Shown one piece after another: positions 45,426 to 54,391 of a stretch of DNA of 64,000 nt. The DNA lies in contig CBDBCB010000009.1 in assembly GCA_965202745.1 (NCBI GenBank), forward strand, positions 62,001 through 126,000, given 5' to 3'. Position 1 is the first letter of the stretch; each line of letters opens with the position of its first letter. The notes beneath the pieces were generated by a model. That model worked only from the letters and a program-made list of their open reading frames with translations. It searched no databases and was not told where the DNA came from. Made by a program: the position numbers and the translations under genes. The DNA is from JACKII01 sp965202745 (GTDB taxonomy: Bacteria > Pseudomonadota > Alphaproteobacteria > Bin95).

Positions 45426-46118
45426 TTAAACCCCCAGCCACTCCGTCTGTGCAGCCTTGTCCGACCGGAGCGCTGCTGCGCTGCCTTCCCAGCGAACCTC
45501 TCCCCGGCTTAACACGTAGGCGCGGTCAGCCAGGTTCAGGGCGAACCTTGCGTTCTGTTCAACCAGTAGGATGGTCATACCCTCTGCCTTGACCGCCGCC
45601 AGCCACTCGCCGATTTCGCGCACGATCAACGGCGCCAGGCCCGCGGTCGGCTCGTCCAGCAGCAGGACTTTGGGGTTCAGCAGCAGGGCGCGGGCAATCG
45701 CTAGCATCTGCTGCTCGCCGCCGGAGAGTTGCGCACCGCCGTTGCGACGGCGCTCCGCCAGGCGGGGGAACAGTTCATAGGCGCGTTCGACGGTCCAGGG
45801 ACCGGGACGGCGGCCTTCCACCAACGTCAGGTTCTCATGCACGGAGAGAGAGGGGAACACGCCCCGGTGCTCCGGCAGGTAGCCAATGCCTCCGGTGGCG
45901 AGAACATGCGGTTTGGCCTTGGTAATGTTCTGGCCATCCAGGGTAATGCGTCCGCCCCAGGCAGGCGTCAGGCCGATGATGGCGCGCAGGGTTGTGGTCT
46001 TGCCCGCCCCGTTCCGGCCCATCAGAGCGACGACTTCGCCTTGGGCAATTTCCAGTGAGATGCCATTCAACACCTGGGTTTCGCCATAGCCGGTCGTAAC
46101 GTTCTCCAGGTTCAACAT
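45426..46118 (-). CDS. livF: Branched-chain amino acid ABC transporter ATPase LivF
   Basis: 230 aa. Walker A GRNGAGKTTTLRAI, signature LSGGEQQMLAIARAL, Walker B KVLLLDEPTAGL, switch His in ILLVEQNARFAL. GIGYLPEHRGVFPSLSVHEN is characteristic of LivF. Pairs with the LivG domain of the fused gene upstream, which it overlaps by 7 bp. Last gene of livK-livH-livMG-livF. Confidence 0.94.
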   Translation of the reverse strand: MLNLENVTTGYGETQVLNGISLEIAQGEVVALMGRNGAGKTTTLRAIIGLTPAWGGRITLDGQNITKAKPHVLATGGIGYLPEHRGVFPSLSVHENLTLVEGRRPGPWTVERAYELFPRLAERRRNGGAQLSGGEQQMLAIARALLLNPKVLLLDEPTAGLAPLIVREIGEWLAAVKAEGMTILLVEQNARFALNLADRAYVLSRGEVRWEGSAAALRSDKAAQTEWLGV

Positions 46119-47797
46119 GTTTCAGCCTCTCCCAGATAGGTTTCCTGCACCAATGCGGAATTGCGAACTTCCTCCGGCGTGCCCTCGAACAGCACTTCGC
46201 CATAGTTCAGAACGGTGATTCGTTCGGCATGGGCGAAGACCAGGTCCATGTCGTGTTCGACAATCAGAATGGCCAAATCCCGCGGCAGAGAGTCGATCAG
46301 CGCCAGCATGCGGCCGATCTCCTCCGCAGACATGCCAGCGGCAGGTTCATCCAACAGGAGCACTTTTGGCGGGCCAATCAGCGCCAAGCCCACCTCCAAC
46401 TGCCGGCGCGCGCCATAGGAGAGGCTGGCAACTGGTGCCTCCAGCGCCTCTTCCAGGCCCACTTGCGCCGCAACCTGTGCGGCCAGGCTGTTGGCACGGC
46501 GGTCGCTCGCGAGCCTGCGCCAGAACTGCCAGCCATAGCTGCGCGCCGCGATATCGGCGAAAAGCAGGTTCTGGCGCACGGTTTCCGCCTCGAACAGGTT
46601 GTTTCGCTGGAAGCTGCGGCCGAGCCCGGCCCGCGCACGTGCATCGGGAGAGGCTTTGGTAACATCAGAACCGTTGAACTCAATCCGGCCGGCGTCCGGC
46701 AGGATCTCGCCCGCCAGCAGGTTGAAGAGCGTGGTCTTGCCGGCACCGTTCGGGCCGATCAGGGCATGCCGCGCGCCCGGCGGCAGGTGCAGGGCCACGT
46801 CCCTGGTGGCCTGCAACGCGCCGAAACTCTTGGAAAGGCCGGTGGCTCTAAGCATCGCGACCCCCGGTTTCACCAACCGTCCCAACGCCAATAGCGCACC
46901 GACAATGCCATTCTGGCGGCTGAGGACTACCAGGATCAGAAAGCCGCCCAGGATCGCGCCCCAATAGTCGGTGAGGCTGGAAAGCTCATGGCGCGGGAAT
47001 ACCAGGGAGATCGCGCCGACAATCGGCCCGATCAACGTGCCGAGCCCGCCCAGGATGACCATCACCAGCACCTCGCCGCTGGTTGTCCAGTTCAGCAGGT
47101 TCGGCGCGATGAACAGTGTGTGTTGCGCAGAAATGCTGCCAGCCAAGCCCGCCACCATCCCCGCCACTGTGAGCCCGGCGGTGCGGTAAGCTTGCACGCG
47201 CAGGCCGAGGGCGCGGAAGCGCTTGGGGTTGGCGTGCAGGCCACGCAGCACCGCGCCGAACGGTGTGGCCAGCAGCCAGGCTAGCCATACATAGACCAGA
47301 GTCATGGCGATCAGGGCAAAGAGGGCAAAGCTAGCTGGGTCGGTCATGTCCACGCCGATCGCCGACAGGTCCAGTCGTGTAATGCTGTAGAAGCCGTCAT
47401 CGCCGCCCATTGTGCGATTTTGGAAGAAGAACTCGTAGCCCATCTGGCCGAAGCCGAGCGTGATCATGATGAAGAAGATGCCCTCTACCCGCACGGCGAC
47501 GGCCCCGGCGACCAGCGCAATCAGGCCAGCGCCTGCCGTCGCACCGAGCATGGCAAGCGGCGCAGGCACGCCCAGCACGCCGCCGAGCCAGGCATAGGCA
47601 TAGGCCCCCGTGCCGAATAACGCCGCATGCCCGAGGCTCACCATGCCGGCATAGCCTGCAATCAGGTCCAGGCTCATGGCGAGGATGGCGAAGACAGCGA
47701 TCTCCGCCAGCAGTTCGAAGCCGTAGTATTCCGCCTGCGAATGCCAAAGCAGCAGGCCCGCTAGCACGGCGAGGAAGAGGGCGTGGCGGCCGGGCAT
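46112..47797 (-). CDS. Fused LivM permease-LivG ATPase
   Basis: 561 aa. Residues 1 to about 310 are a multi-spanning LivM permease (MSLDLIAGYAGMVSLGHAAL; GLGTLIGPIVGAISLVFPRH). From about 320, MLRATGLSKSFGALQATRDV starts LivG with Walker A IGPNGAGKTTLFNLL, a weak signature LSYGARRQLEVGLAL and Walker B KVLLLDEPAAGM. LivMG fusions are known in alphaproteobacteria. Forms the inner-membrane complex with LivH and LivF. Stop-to-start spacing to LivH is 6 bp. Confidence 0.93.
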   Translation of the reverse strand: MPGRHALFLAVLAGLLLWHSQAEYYGFELLAEIAVFAILAMSLDLIAGYAGMVSLGHAALFGTGAYAYAWLGGVLGVPAPLAMLGATAGAGLIALVAGAVAVRVEGIFFIMITLGFGQMGYEFFFQNRTMGGDDGFYSITRLDLSAIGVDMTDPASFALFALIAMTLVYVWLAWLLATPFGAVLRGLHANPKRFRALGLRVQAYRTAGLTVAGMVAGLAGSISAQHTLFIAPNLLNWTTSGEVLVMVILGGLGTLIGPIVGAISLVFPRHELSSLTDYWGAILGGFLILVVLSRQNGIVGALLALGRLVKPGVAMLRATGLSKSFGALQATRDVALHLPPGARHALIGPNGAGKTTLFNLLAGEILPDAGRIEFNGSDVTKASPDARARAGLGRSFQRNNLFEAETVRQNLLFADIAARSYGWQFWRRLASDRRANSLAAQVAAQVGLEEALEAPVASLSYGARRQLEVGLALIGPPKVLLLDEPAAGMSAEEIGRMLALIDSLPRDLAILIVEHDMDLVFAHAERITVLNYGEVLFEGTPEEVRNSALVQETYLGEAETC

Positions 47798-47803
47798 CGC
47801 GCT

Positions 47804-48694
47804 TTACCCCCTGGCAGGAAACAGGCCTTGGGGCCTGAACAGCAGGACAGCCACCAATGCCGCGTACATGGCGATCCCGGCAAAGGCGGGGAACAGCGCC
47901 GTGCCGAACGTCAGCGTGGTGCCGATCACCAGAGAGCCGGTAAGCGCGCCCTTCAAACTGCCCAGGCCGCCCACCACTACCACCACCAAAGTCGGCACGA
48001 GAATCCCAACGCCCATGCCGGGCTCGGCGGCGAAGGCAGGCATGGCGACGGTGCCCGCCAGTCCGGCAAGGGCGCAACCCAGCAGGAACACCAGGAAGAA
48101 CGTCCGCTCTACCGGCACGCCCAGCGCGCTCGCGGTTTCCGCGTCGTCCACACCGGCGCGGACTTCCGCGCCCAGGCGGGTTTTGTTCAGCAGCAGATGC
48201 AATCCGGCATAGACCAGACAACCGACGGCAATGATGAACAGCCGATAGGCCGGGTAGGGCTCCCCCAGCACATGTATGGTGTCGCTGAAGGGCACGCCCT
48301 CTGTCACTCCAACAGCATCTGCGCCCCACACATATTTTTGCAGATCGATCAGCACGAAGATCAGGTCGAACGTCACCAGCACCTGGGGCAGGGGCCCGGC
48401 GGTGCGCATCCGGTCGATCAGCGTCACGTAAAGAAGCGCGCCGATCAGCGCGACAGCGGGCGGGGCCAGAAGGTAGGCGAACCAGGCGCTGCCGGTCGCA
48501 TCCGCCACCGAATAGCCGATGAAGGTGCCAAGCGCATAAAGCGAGCCATGCGCCAGGTTAACGAAATTCATCAGCCCGAATATCACCGTCAGCCCGACCG
48601 ATAGCAGAAACAGCAGCATGGCGAGTTGCAGGCTGTTCAGTACTTGGACTAGCCAGAAACTGGAGTCGGTGAGCATGGGGTTGGCAGTATCCAC
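47804..48694 (-). CDS. livH: Branched-chain amino acid ABC transporter permease LivH
   Basis: 296 aa, eight or so membrane segments. SVGLTVIFGLMNFVNLAHGS near the N-terminus and VPTLVVVVVGGLGSLKGALT near the C-terminus are LivH signatures. Forms the channel with the LivM domain. Lies behind livK after a strong hairpin. Confidence 0.94.
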   Translation of the reverse strand: MDTANPMLTDSSFWLVQVLNSLQLAMLLFLLSVGLTVIFGLMNFVNLAHGSLYALGTFIGYSVADATGSAWFAYLLAPPAVALIGALLYVTLIDRMRTAGPLPQVLVTFDLIFVLIDLQKYVWGADAVGVTEGVPFSDTIHVLGEPYPAYRLFIIAVGCLVYAGLHLLLNKTRLGAEVRAGVDDAETASALGVPVERTFFLVFLLGCALAGLAGTVAMPAFAAEPGMGVGILVPTLVVVVVGGLGSLKGALTGSLVIGTTLTFGTALFPAFAGIAMYAALVAVLLFRPQGLFPARG

Positions 48695-48695
48695 A

Positions 48696-48738
48696 TTTCA
48701 CCCTGAGTAGCAGGCTGGGCCTGCTACTCAGGGTGAAA
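48696..48738 (-). promoter_or_regulatory. Perfect 20-bp hairpin between livK and livH
   Basis: Arms TTTCACCCTGAGTAGCAGGC (48696-48715) and its exact complement at 48719-48738, loop TGG. It follows the livK stop by 18 bases in the transcript and precedes livH by one base. Such intercistronic hairpins usually stabilise the binding-protein mRNA and reduce downstream expression. The arm starts with TTTCACCCTGAG, like the dispersed repeats. Confidence 0.8.
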
Positions 48739-48756
48739 ATGAGTGGAAAAGGATGG

Positions 48757-49920
48757 CTACATCTTGCAGCCGTTCGGCTCGTCCTGAACGTTTTCGATCG
48801 TGGCCAGCACCTTCTGGGTAACCTTGCCGTCAGCAAACTCGTTCCGGAAGATGTACATGTTCTGGACGACATTGTTGGTGGCTGGATCGATCTTAAGCGG
48901 GCCGCGCGGACCGTTGAAGCTGACCTTGTTCAGCTCGGTCTTGAACATGGCCTTGTCGCCGCCGCTGGCCGCAATCGCCTCGATGATCAGGCGGGCAGCG
49001 TCGTAACCGGCGACACTGAACTCACTACCAAGCTTGCCCTCATAGGCAGCCTGGTAGCCTTCCTGGAAGCGTGTGTTCTCAGCATTGTCGATGGTCGGGA
49101 CGTAGTGGAGGCTGGCGACGATTCCGTCCGCTGCCTGGCCCTGCACATGCACATAGGCGGCAGAGGTCAGGAAGCCCGCGCCGTATAGGGGCAGGTTCTT
49201 AGCCGCGCCGAACTCGGCGTACTGCTTGACGAAGGCGATGGCCGCACCGCCGGCAAAGAACGTCATCAGCGCATCCGCGCCGCTGGCCTTGGCTTTGGTG
49301 ATGTAGGGGCCGTAGTCCTTGGTGCCCTGAAGCGGCGGGTAGGCTTCGCCGACGATCTTGCCGCCCGCTGCCTCAAAGGTCTTGCGGAAGGCATCCATCA
49401 TCTGGTGGCCCGCTGCATAATCCGGGGCCATCAGGTAGGCGGTCTTGGCGCCCTGTTCGGCCATCCACGGACCCATCACGCGGGTGATCGAGCCGTTGGA
49501 GAAGCTGACCCGCGTGATGTACGGGCTGCACCGCTCGCCGGTGGCGTCGTCATTGCCGGCGTTCGCCACCACCAGCGGCACCTTTGCGCCATGCACGAAG
49601 TCGCGCAGTGCGCCCAGCACGGCGGAGGAGACGATGCCGGTCAGCACGTCAGCCTTGTCCGCCAGAACCATCTTCTTGGCCTTGGCCAGAGTTGCGCCCG
49701 GATTGGCTTCCGTATCATCGCGCAGCATGGTGATGATGTTGTCGCCCAGCTTGTCGCCGAAATGCTCCAGCCCGAGCTTGAAGCCATTTTCGATGTGCGC
49801 GCCAAGCCCAGCATAGACACCGGAGAATGGCAGCAGCAGGCCGACCTTGAATTCTTCAGCTTTCGCTGGTGCGGTGGCGAGGAGGGCCGCGGCTGCGGCA
49901 GCGGCTAACAAACGTTTCAT
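48757..49920 (-). CDS. livK: Branched-chain amino acid ABC transporter substrate-binding protein
   Basis: 387 aa with signal peptide MKRLLAAAAAAALLATAPAK cut after AKA. EEFKVGLLLPFSGVYAGLGA and DDTEANPGATLAKAKKMVLA are typical of periplasmic ligand-binding family 6 (LivJ/LivK-like). First gene of the liv operon. Ligand could be an amino acid, amide or aromatic compound; such proteins vary widely in specificity. Confidence 0.92.
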   Translation of the reverse strand: MKRLLAAAAAAALLATAPAKAEEFKVGLLLPFSGVYAGLGAHIENGFKLGLEHFGDKLGDNIITMLRDDTEANPGATLAKAKKMVLADKADVLTGIVSSAVLGALRDFVHGAKVPLVVANAGNDDATGERCSPYITRVSFSNGSITRVMGPWMAEQGAKTAYLMAPDYAAGHQMMDAFRKTFEAAGGKIVGEAYPPLQGTKDYGPYITKAKASGADALMTFFAGGAAIAFVKQYAEFGAAKNLPLYGAGFLTSAAYVHVQGQAADGIVASLHYVPTIDNAENTRFQEGYQAAYEGKLGSEFSVAGYDAARLIIEAIAASGGDKAMFKTELNKVSFNGPRGPLKIDPATNNVVQNMYIFRNEFADGKVTQKVLATIENVQDEPNGCKM

Positions 49921-49986
49921 AAAGGTTTTCTCCCTGGTTACGTTCTTGGAACCATGACTAGCGGAGCGGGGCGGCTGATGAAAGCG

Positions 49987-50966
49987 CTATCCGGCAGTTT
50001 GCCTGCCAGCATCCGTGCTTTGGAAGGTGCCGGCTATTTCCCTTTGTGCGGCGGGATAGCTTGGACTGACATGGGACAGCCGCGCCTTGATCAACTGATG
50101 CAGCTCCGGCAAGCGGTGGAACGGCACAGCAGGGTGCAGATGATGTTCGGCATGGAAGGGCATGTTCCACATCAGAAAGCGGATCGGCCAACTGGCCAGG
50201 GTGGTGCGGGTGTTGGTCAGTCCGCTGGTGTCCTCGATACAGCCGGTGTGTTCTGCCAGCAGGATTGCGCGCAGAACCGGCTGCCCGCACACCATCGGCA
50301 ACAGCCAATAGGTGAGCGGTGCCCAGGATTGGAAGGCAATGGCGGCAATCACTACGGCGGCATAGACCGCAAACTGCACCCTGGCCGACCAGGCGAGGCG
50401 CGGTTTAGCGCGCTCCGGTATATAGGTATATGGGGATGGTCGAAGCGGTAGAGCGCCACCCGGAACGATTCGCCGAGCCTGTCTTTGTAATAATAGAGCC
50501 CGGCAAGGCGGTGCAGATATTCTGCCCAATTGGCCGGCTTCGGGCGTACCAGTTCCGGATCCTTGCCGGGCACCTGGGTGAAGCGGTGATGCCAATGGTG
50601 GAAGCGGCGGTAGAAGTCGCCATTGTTGAGCGTGATGACGCCAGCGGTCCAGGCAACCGCTTTGCCTATCCATGCACTCTTGAAAGCGGTGGCGTGCCCG
50701 GCCTCGTGGATTGGTGCGAACAGCGTTACCAGGGAAAAACCATGCAGTACCAGCGCGGGCAGAATGATGATTCCCCCAAAGGCGTAGGCTTCGCTCAACA
50801 GCCAGCCGGTCGCCAGAATCACGGCAAAGTGGCCAAGCAGGCGGCGGATGCCCGGCCTATCACGGCGCTCTGTCAGGCGCTGCAATGTGGCTTTGTCCAA
50901 CAGGTCATGTCCGGGCAGGGTCTCTGTGCCCATGGCCGGGTCGATAGCGGTGCTTTGATCTGTCAC
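49987..50966 (-). pseudogene. Fatty acid desaturase, frameshifted
   Basis: GTG 50966 is a plausible start. Histidine boxes HEAGHA, FHHWHHR and, in the second frame, HAEHHLHPAVP are all present, with membrane segments between. The frame breaks near 50425: GGTATATA is repeated in tandem (50417-50431, period 8), and deleting eight bases restores PERAKPRLAWSARVQFAVYA. Without this insertion the gene would be whole. Confidence 0.85.
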
Positions 50967-51093
50967 TGGTCGCTTCTTTCTAGAGGTGAGCGCATTCCCC
51001 GGCATTTTCTGTCAGTGCGATGGCAAGAGCGGATGGGCTCAAGCCCGGTCTTGCCAAATGTCTTTTCACTGGCGTTGTCCGGTGTTCGCCATC

Positions 51094-51810
51094 ATGCTGA
51101 AACGATGGGTGTGGGCAGTTACCGGGGCGGCCAAACAAGAAGGAACACGCCAAATATCTGAAAAGGCAACCGCGCACGAATCCTGGGATTCCCGTTGGCG
51201 CGCGCAGGATGCGCTGGAAGAGTGGCTGACACCTGACCCGCGGGTGCTGCGGTTTGCGTCGAACCGGCGAGATGCGGGCGCAAAAACGGCTTTGGACTTG
51301 GGTTGCGGGGTCGGCCGGCATAGTCTCGCGCTGGCGCGGCTCGGCTATGTGACGACCGCGTTCGACGCAAGCCTCGCCGGTTTGGAATACACCAAGAACG
51401 CCGCGGTCGAAGAGGGCCTCGCCCTGATTTTCGAGCGTGGCGACATGACGGCGCTAACCTTTCCTGACGGCAGCTTTGACTATGTCCTGGCGCTGAACGT
51501 CATCTACCACGGCGATGCGGAGGTCGTGCGCCAAACGCTTAGACAGATCCGGCGCGTATTAAAACCGGGCGGCTTTTATCAAGGCACCATGCTGTCAAAG
51601 CGGAACGCCCGCTTCAGCACAGGGGTTGAGGTCGCGTCGGATACGTTCGTCAAGCCCGATGGCGACGGCGACAAGCAGTACCCGCACTTCTATTGCGACG
51701 CCGCGGGCCTGGTCAGCCTGTTTGACGGTTTCGAGATATTGAGCCTCGAAGATGTCGAGCCGAAAGGCCCAGGCACCTGGCATTGGTATGTAACGGCAGA
51801 GGTGCGTTAG
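51094..51810 (+). CDS. SAM-dependent methyltransferase (class I)
   Basis: About 238 aa from ATG 51094; start uncertain as the frame is open further upstream. ALDLGCGVGRHSLALARLGY is the SAM-binding motif I, FERGDMTALTFPDGSFDYVL motif II/III and VLKPGGFYQGTML the post-III region. Methyl acceptor unknown. Convergent with tldD; a GC hairpin lies in the 34-bp gap. Confidence 0.88.
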   Translation: MLKRWVWAVTGAAKQEGTRQISEKATAHESWDSRWRAQDALEEWLTPDPRVLRFASNRRDAGAKTALDLGCGVGRHSLALARLGYVTTAFDASLAGLEYTKNAAVEEGLALIFERGDMTALTFPDGSFDYVLALNVIYHGDAEVVRQTLRQIRRVLKPGGFYQGTMLSKRNARFSTGVEVASDTFVKPDGDGDKQYPHFYCDAAGLVSLFDGFEILSLEDVEPKGPGTWHWYVTAEVR

Positions 51811-51844
51811 AGCACTGCCCGACCCAGTTGGATCGGGCGCTTCT

Positions 51845-53275
51845 CTACCCCGTACCGCCGACCGTCATGGTGGAGAGCAGCATGCTTGGTTGGCCGACAC
51901 CGACCGGGACGCCCTGGCCATTTTTCCCGCAGGTGCCAATGCCGTCATCCAGCGCCATATCATTGGCGACCATGGAAACCTTCGTCAGGGCATCGGGGCC
52001 ATTGCCGACAAGGGTGGCGTCTTTTACCGGCGCGGTGATCTTGCCCCCTTCGATCAGATAAGCCTCGGAGGCGGAGAAGGTGAACTTGCCATTGGTGATG
52101 TCGACCGCGCCGCCGCCGAAGTTCACGGCATACAAGCCGCGGTCCACGTTCGCGATCAATTCTGCTGGGTCGTACTTCCCGGCAAGCGCGTAGGTATTGG
52201 TCATGCGGGGCATTGGCGAATGGGCATAGGATTGGCGGCGGCCGTTGCCGGTTGGCTCTACGCCCATCAGGCGGGCGTTCTGCCGGTCTTGCATATAGCC
52301 GACCAGGCGACCGTCTTCGATCAGCACTGTACGCTGGGTTGGCGTGCCTTCGTCGTCGATGGTCAGCGAGCCACGCCGGTCGGCAATTGTGCCGTCGTCG
52401 AATACCGTGACGCCGGGGGAAGCAACCATCTCTCCCATGAGACCTGCGAAAGCCGAGGTCTTCTTGCGATTGAAGTCGCCTTCCAGGCCATGGCCGACAG
52501 CCTCGTGCAGCATTACGCCTGGCCAGCCGGAACCCAGGATCACGGGCATCTCGCCAGCCGGTGCTGAAACGGCATCCAGCTTGCCAAGCGCCTGACGCAG
52601 CGCATCATCGGCCTGGGCCTGCCAATTGGCCTCGCTGATGAAGGGCAGGAGGAGCGAACGGGCACCCCGGCCGTTGGAGCCGCTTTCCATGCGGTCGCCT
52701 TGCTTAACGGTAATTGCGACATTGATACGGACCAAAGGGCGGACGTCCGCCACGCGCTGGCCATCGGCGCGGATGATCTGGACCGCCTGCCACTCGTTGG
52801 CGATCGAGGCGCTGACCTGAGCGACCCGGCTGTCTTTGGCACGGGCATAGGCGTCGATGGATTCGAGAACCTTCACCTTGGCCGCGAAATCCACCTCTTC
52901 CAGCGGGTTGCCATCACCGTAAAGGTGGGCGTTAGTGGCGGCAGGGGCAACGCTGACCGTGCCTGCATAGCCGTCCGTGACGGCACGGACGGTGGTTGCC
53001 GCCCGTTGCAGCGCGGCGTCAGTCATCTCGCTTGCGTGAGCGTAGCCGGTGGTTTCGCCCGCAACGGCGCGTAGGCCAAAGCCCTGGGAAAGGTCGTAAC
53101 TGGCAGTCTTCAGTTTGCCGTCATCAAAGGCCAGAGCCTCGCTTGCCCGGTACTCCAGAAACAGCTCACCATCGTCGGCGCGGGCCAGTGCATCGGCAAC
53201 CAATCGCTCAGCGGCGGAAAGCGAGAGGCCGGAGCCGACAAAGAAGAGGCGGTCGGTTGTGGCAAGATGGCTCAC
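51845..53275 (-). CDS. tldD: Metalloprotease TldD
   Basis: About 476 aa from GTG 53275 (VSHLATTDRLFF aligns with the family start; a longer frame to 53326 exists). HEAVGHGLEGDFNRKKTSAF holds the HExxxH zinc motif. DRMESGSNGRGAR and the C-terminal KVSMVANDMALDDGIGTCGK are conserved. With TldE it degrades modified or unfolded peptides (microcin B17, CcdA in E. coli). No tldE here. Confidence 0.93.
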   Translation of the reverse strand: MSHLATTDRLFFVGSGLSLSAAERLVADALARADDGELFLEYRASEALAFDDGKLKTASYDLSQGFGLRAVAGETTGYAHASEMTDAALQRAATTVRAVTDGYAGTVSVAPAATNAHLYGDGNPLEEVDFAAKVKVLESIDAYARAKDSRVAQVSASIANEWQAVQIIRADGQRVADVRPLVRINVAITVKQGDRMESGSNGRGARSLLLPFISEANWQAQADDALRQALGKLDAVSAPAGEMPVILGSGWPGVMLHEAVGHGLEGDFNRKKTSAFAGLMGEMVASPGVTVFDDGTIADRRGSLTIDDEGTPTQRTVLIEDGRLVGYMQDRQNARLMGVEPTGNGRRQSYAHSPMPRMTNTYALAGKYDPAELIANVDRGLYAVNFGGGAVDITNGKFTFSASEAYLIEGGKITAPVKDATLVGNGPDALTKVSMVANDMALDDGIGTCGKNGQGVPVGVGQPSMLLSTMTVGGTG

Positions 53276-53531
53276 TGTATGGCTCCCATAGCGAATAAAG
53301 ACCTTGCCGAAACTATACGCTAGCATTGGGATTTATGCGACTGAGGCCAAAACCCGCAGAAATCCTAGGGTTTTCGGTGACATCGGGTCGCATCGCTTGC
53401 CGGGCGGCAGGTTCTATCCTCTGGGAAACGAGTGGCTCCAAGCTGATACAGTGGTTTTCTCAACCGCCCGCTGAATGTGTCGCCGCTAAGAGCTTTGGAA
53501 CTTTGACCGCAGTCGGAAGGACATCCGGATC

Positions 53532-54356
53532 GTGCGTGGTGCATTTTTAATGGGCGCAGTGGCTTTGCTCGCTGCCGTAGTCGGATCGGCAGCCTACGCC
53601 GAGCAGCCCGTAAATTGGGGTATCGATCTCCAGTCGGCGGCATCGCCGGTTATGGAGGATATCCGGTGGTTCCATAATGACCTGCTGTTGCCTGTCATCA
53701 CGGTGATTACGATTTTCGTGCTGGGCCTGATGGTCTACGTGATGGTCAAGTTTAACAAGAAGGCCAACCCGACGCCGTCAAATTTTACGCACAACACGAC
53801 GGTTGAGGTTTTGTGGACGGTTATTCCGGTGCTCATTTTGGTGGTGATCGCCGTCCCATCGTTCAAGCTGTTGTACAAAGCCGACCGCATCGCCGAGCCG
53901 GAGATGACGCTGAAAGTCACCGCCAACCAGTGGTATTGGAGCTATGAGTATCCGGATCACGGCGGTTTCAGCTTCGATGCCAACCTGTTGGAAGGCGATG
54001 ACCTGCCTGAGGGTTCACCGCGCCTGCTGACCACAGACAACAAAGTGGTACTGCCCGTCGATACGGATATCCGGATTTTGGTGACCGCGTCAGACGTGCT
54101 GCACAATTTCGCAATGCCAGCATTCGGTCTGAAGATCGACACGGTGCCGGGCCGCTTGCGCGAGACATGGGTGCGCATCACGCGGGAAGGCACATTCTAC
54201 GGCCAATGCTCAGAACTGTGCGGTGTTCGGCATGCGTACATGCCGATCGAAGTAAAGGCCGTTAGCAAAGAAGAATTCAAGGCATGGGTGACCAAAGCTC
54301 AAGCCGAATTCGGCACACCGGGCGCTCAGCCCACTAAACTCGCATCCGCGCAATAG
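53532..54356 (+). CDS. ctaC: Cytochrome c oxidase subunit II
   Basis: 274 aa from GTG 53532 with signal peptide to AAYA. Two membrane helices (residues about 50-75, 95-115), aromatic ANQWYWSYEYPDHG, and the CuA site VLHNFAMPAFG with GQCSELCGVRHAYM (two Cys, His, Met). Accepts electrons from cytochrome c. First gene of the oxidase operon; 256 bp upstream hold no gene and presumably the promoter. Confidence 0.96.
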   Translation: MRGAFLMGAVALLAAVVGSAAYAEQPVNWGIDLQSAASPVMEDIRWFHNDLLLPVITVITIFVLGLMVYVMVKFNKKANPTPSNFTHNTTVEVLWTVIPVLILVVIAVPSFKLLYKADRIAEPEMTLKVTANQWYWSYEYPDHGGFSFDANLLEGDDLPEGSPRLLTTDNKVVLPVDTDIRILVTASDVLHNFAMPAFGLKIDTVPGRLRETWVRITREGTFYGQCSELCGVRHAYMPIEVKAVSKEEFKAWVTKAQAEFGTPGAQPTKLASAQ

Positions 54357-54391
54357 CACGCCCGCCGATTCCGCTGCAGGGATAATCGAAC

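Noticed and set aside
51811..51844. GC hairpin between the methyltransferase and tldD as a firm terminator
   Set aside because: Stem GCCCGA/TCGGGC is real but interrupted by a mismatch and has no T-run; it may instead be a relic of the 118-bp repeat.
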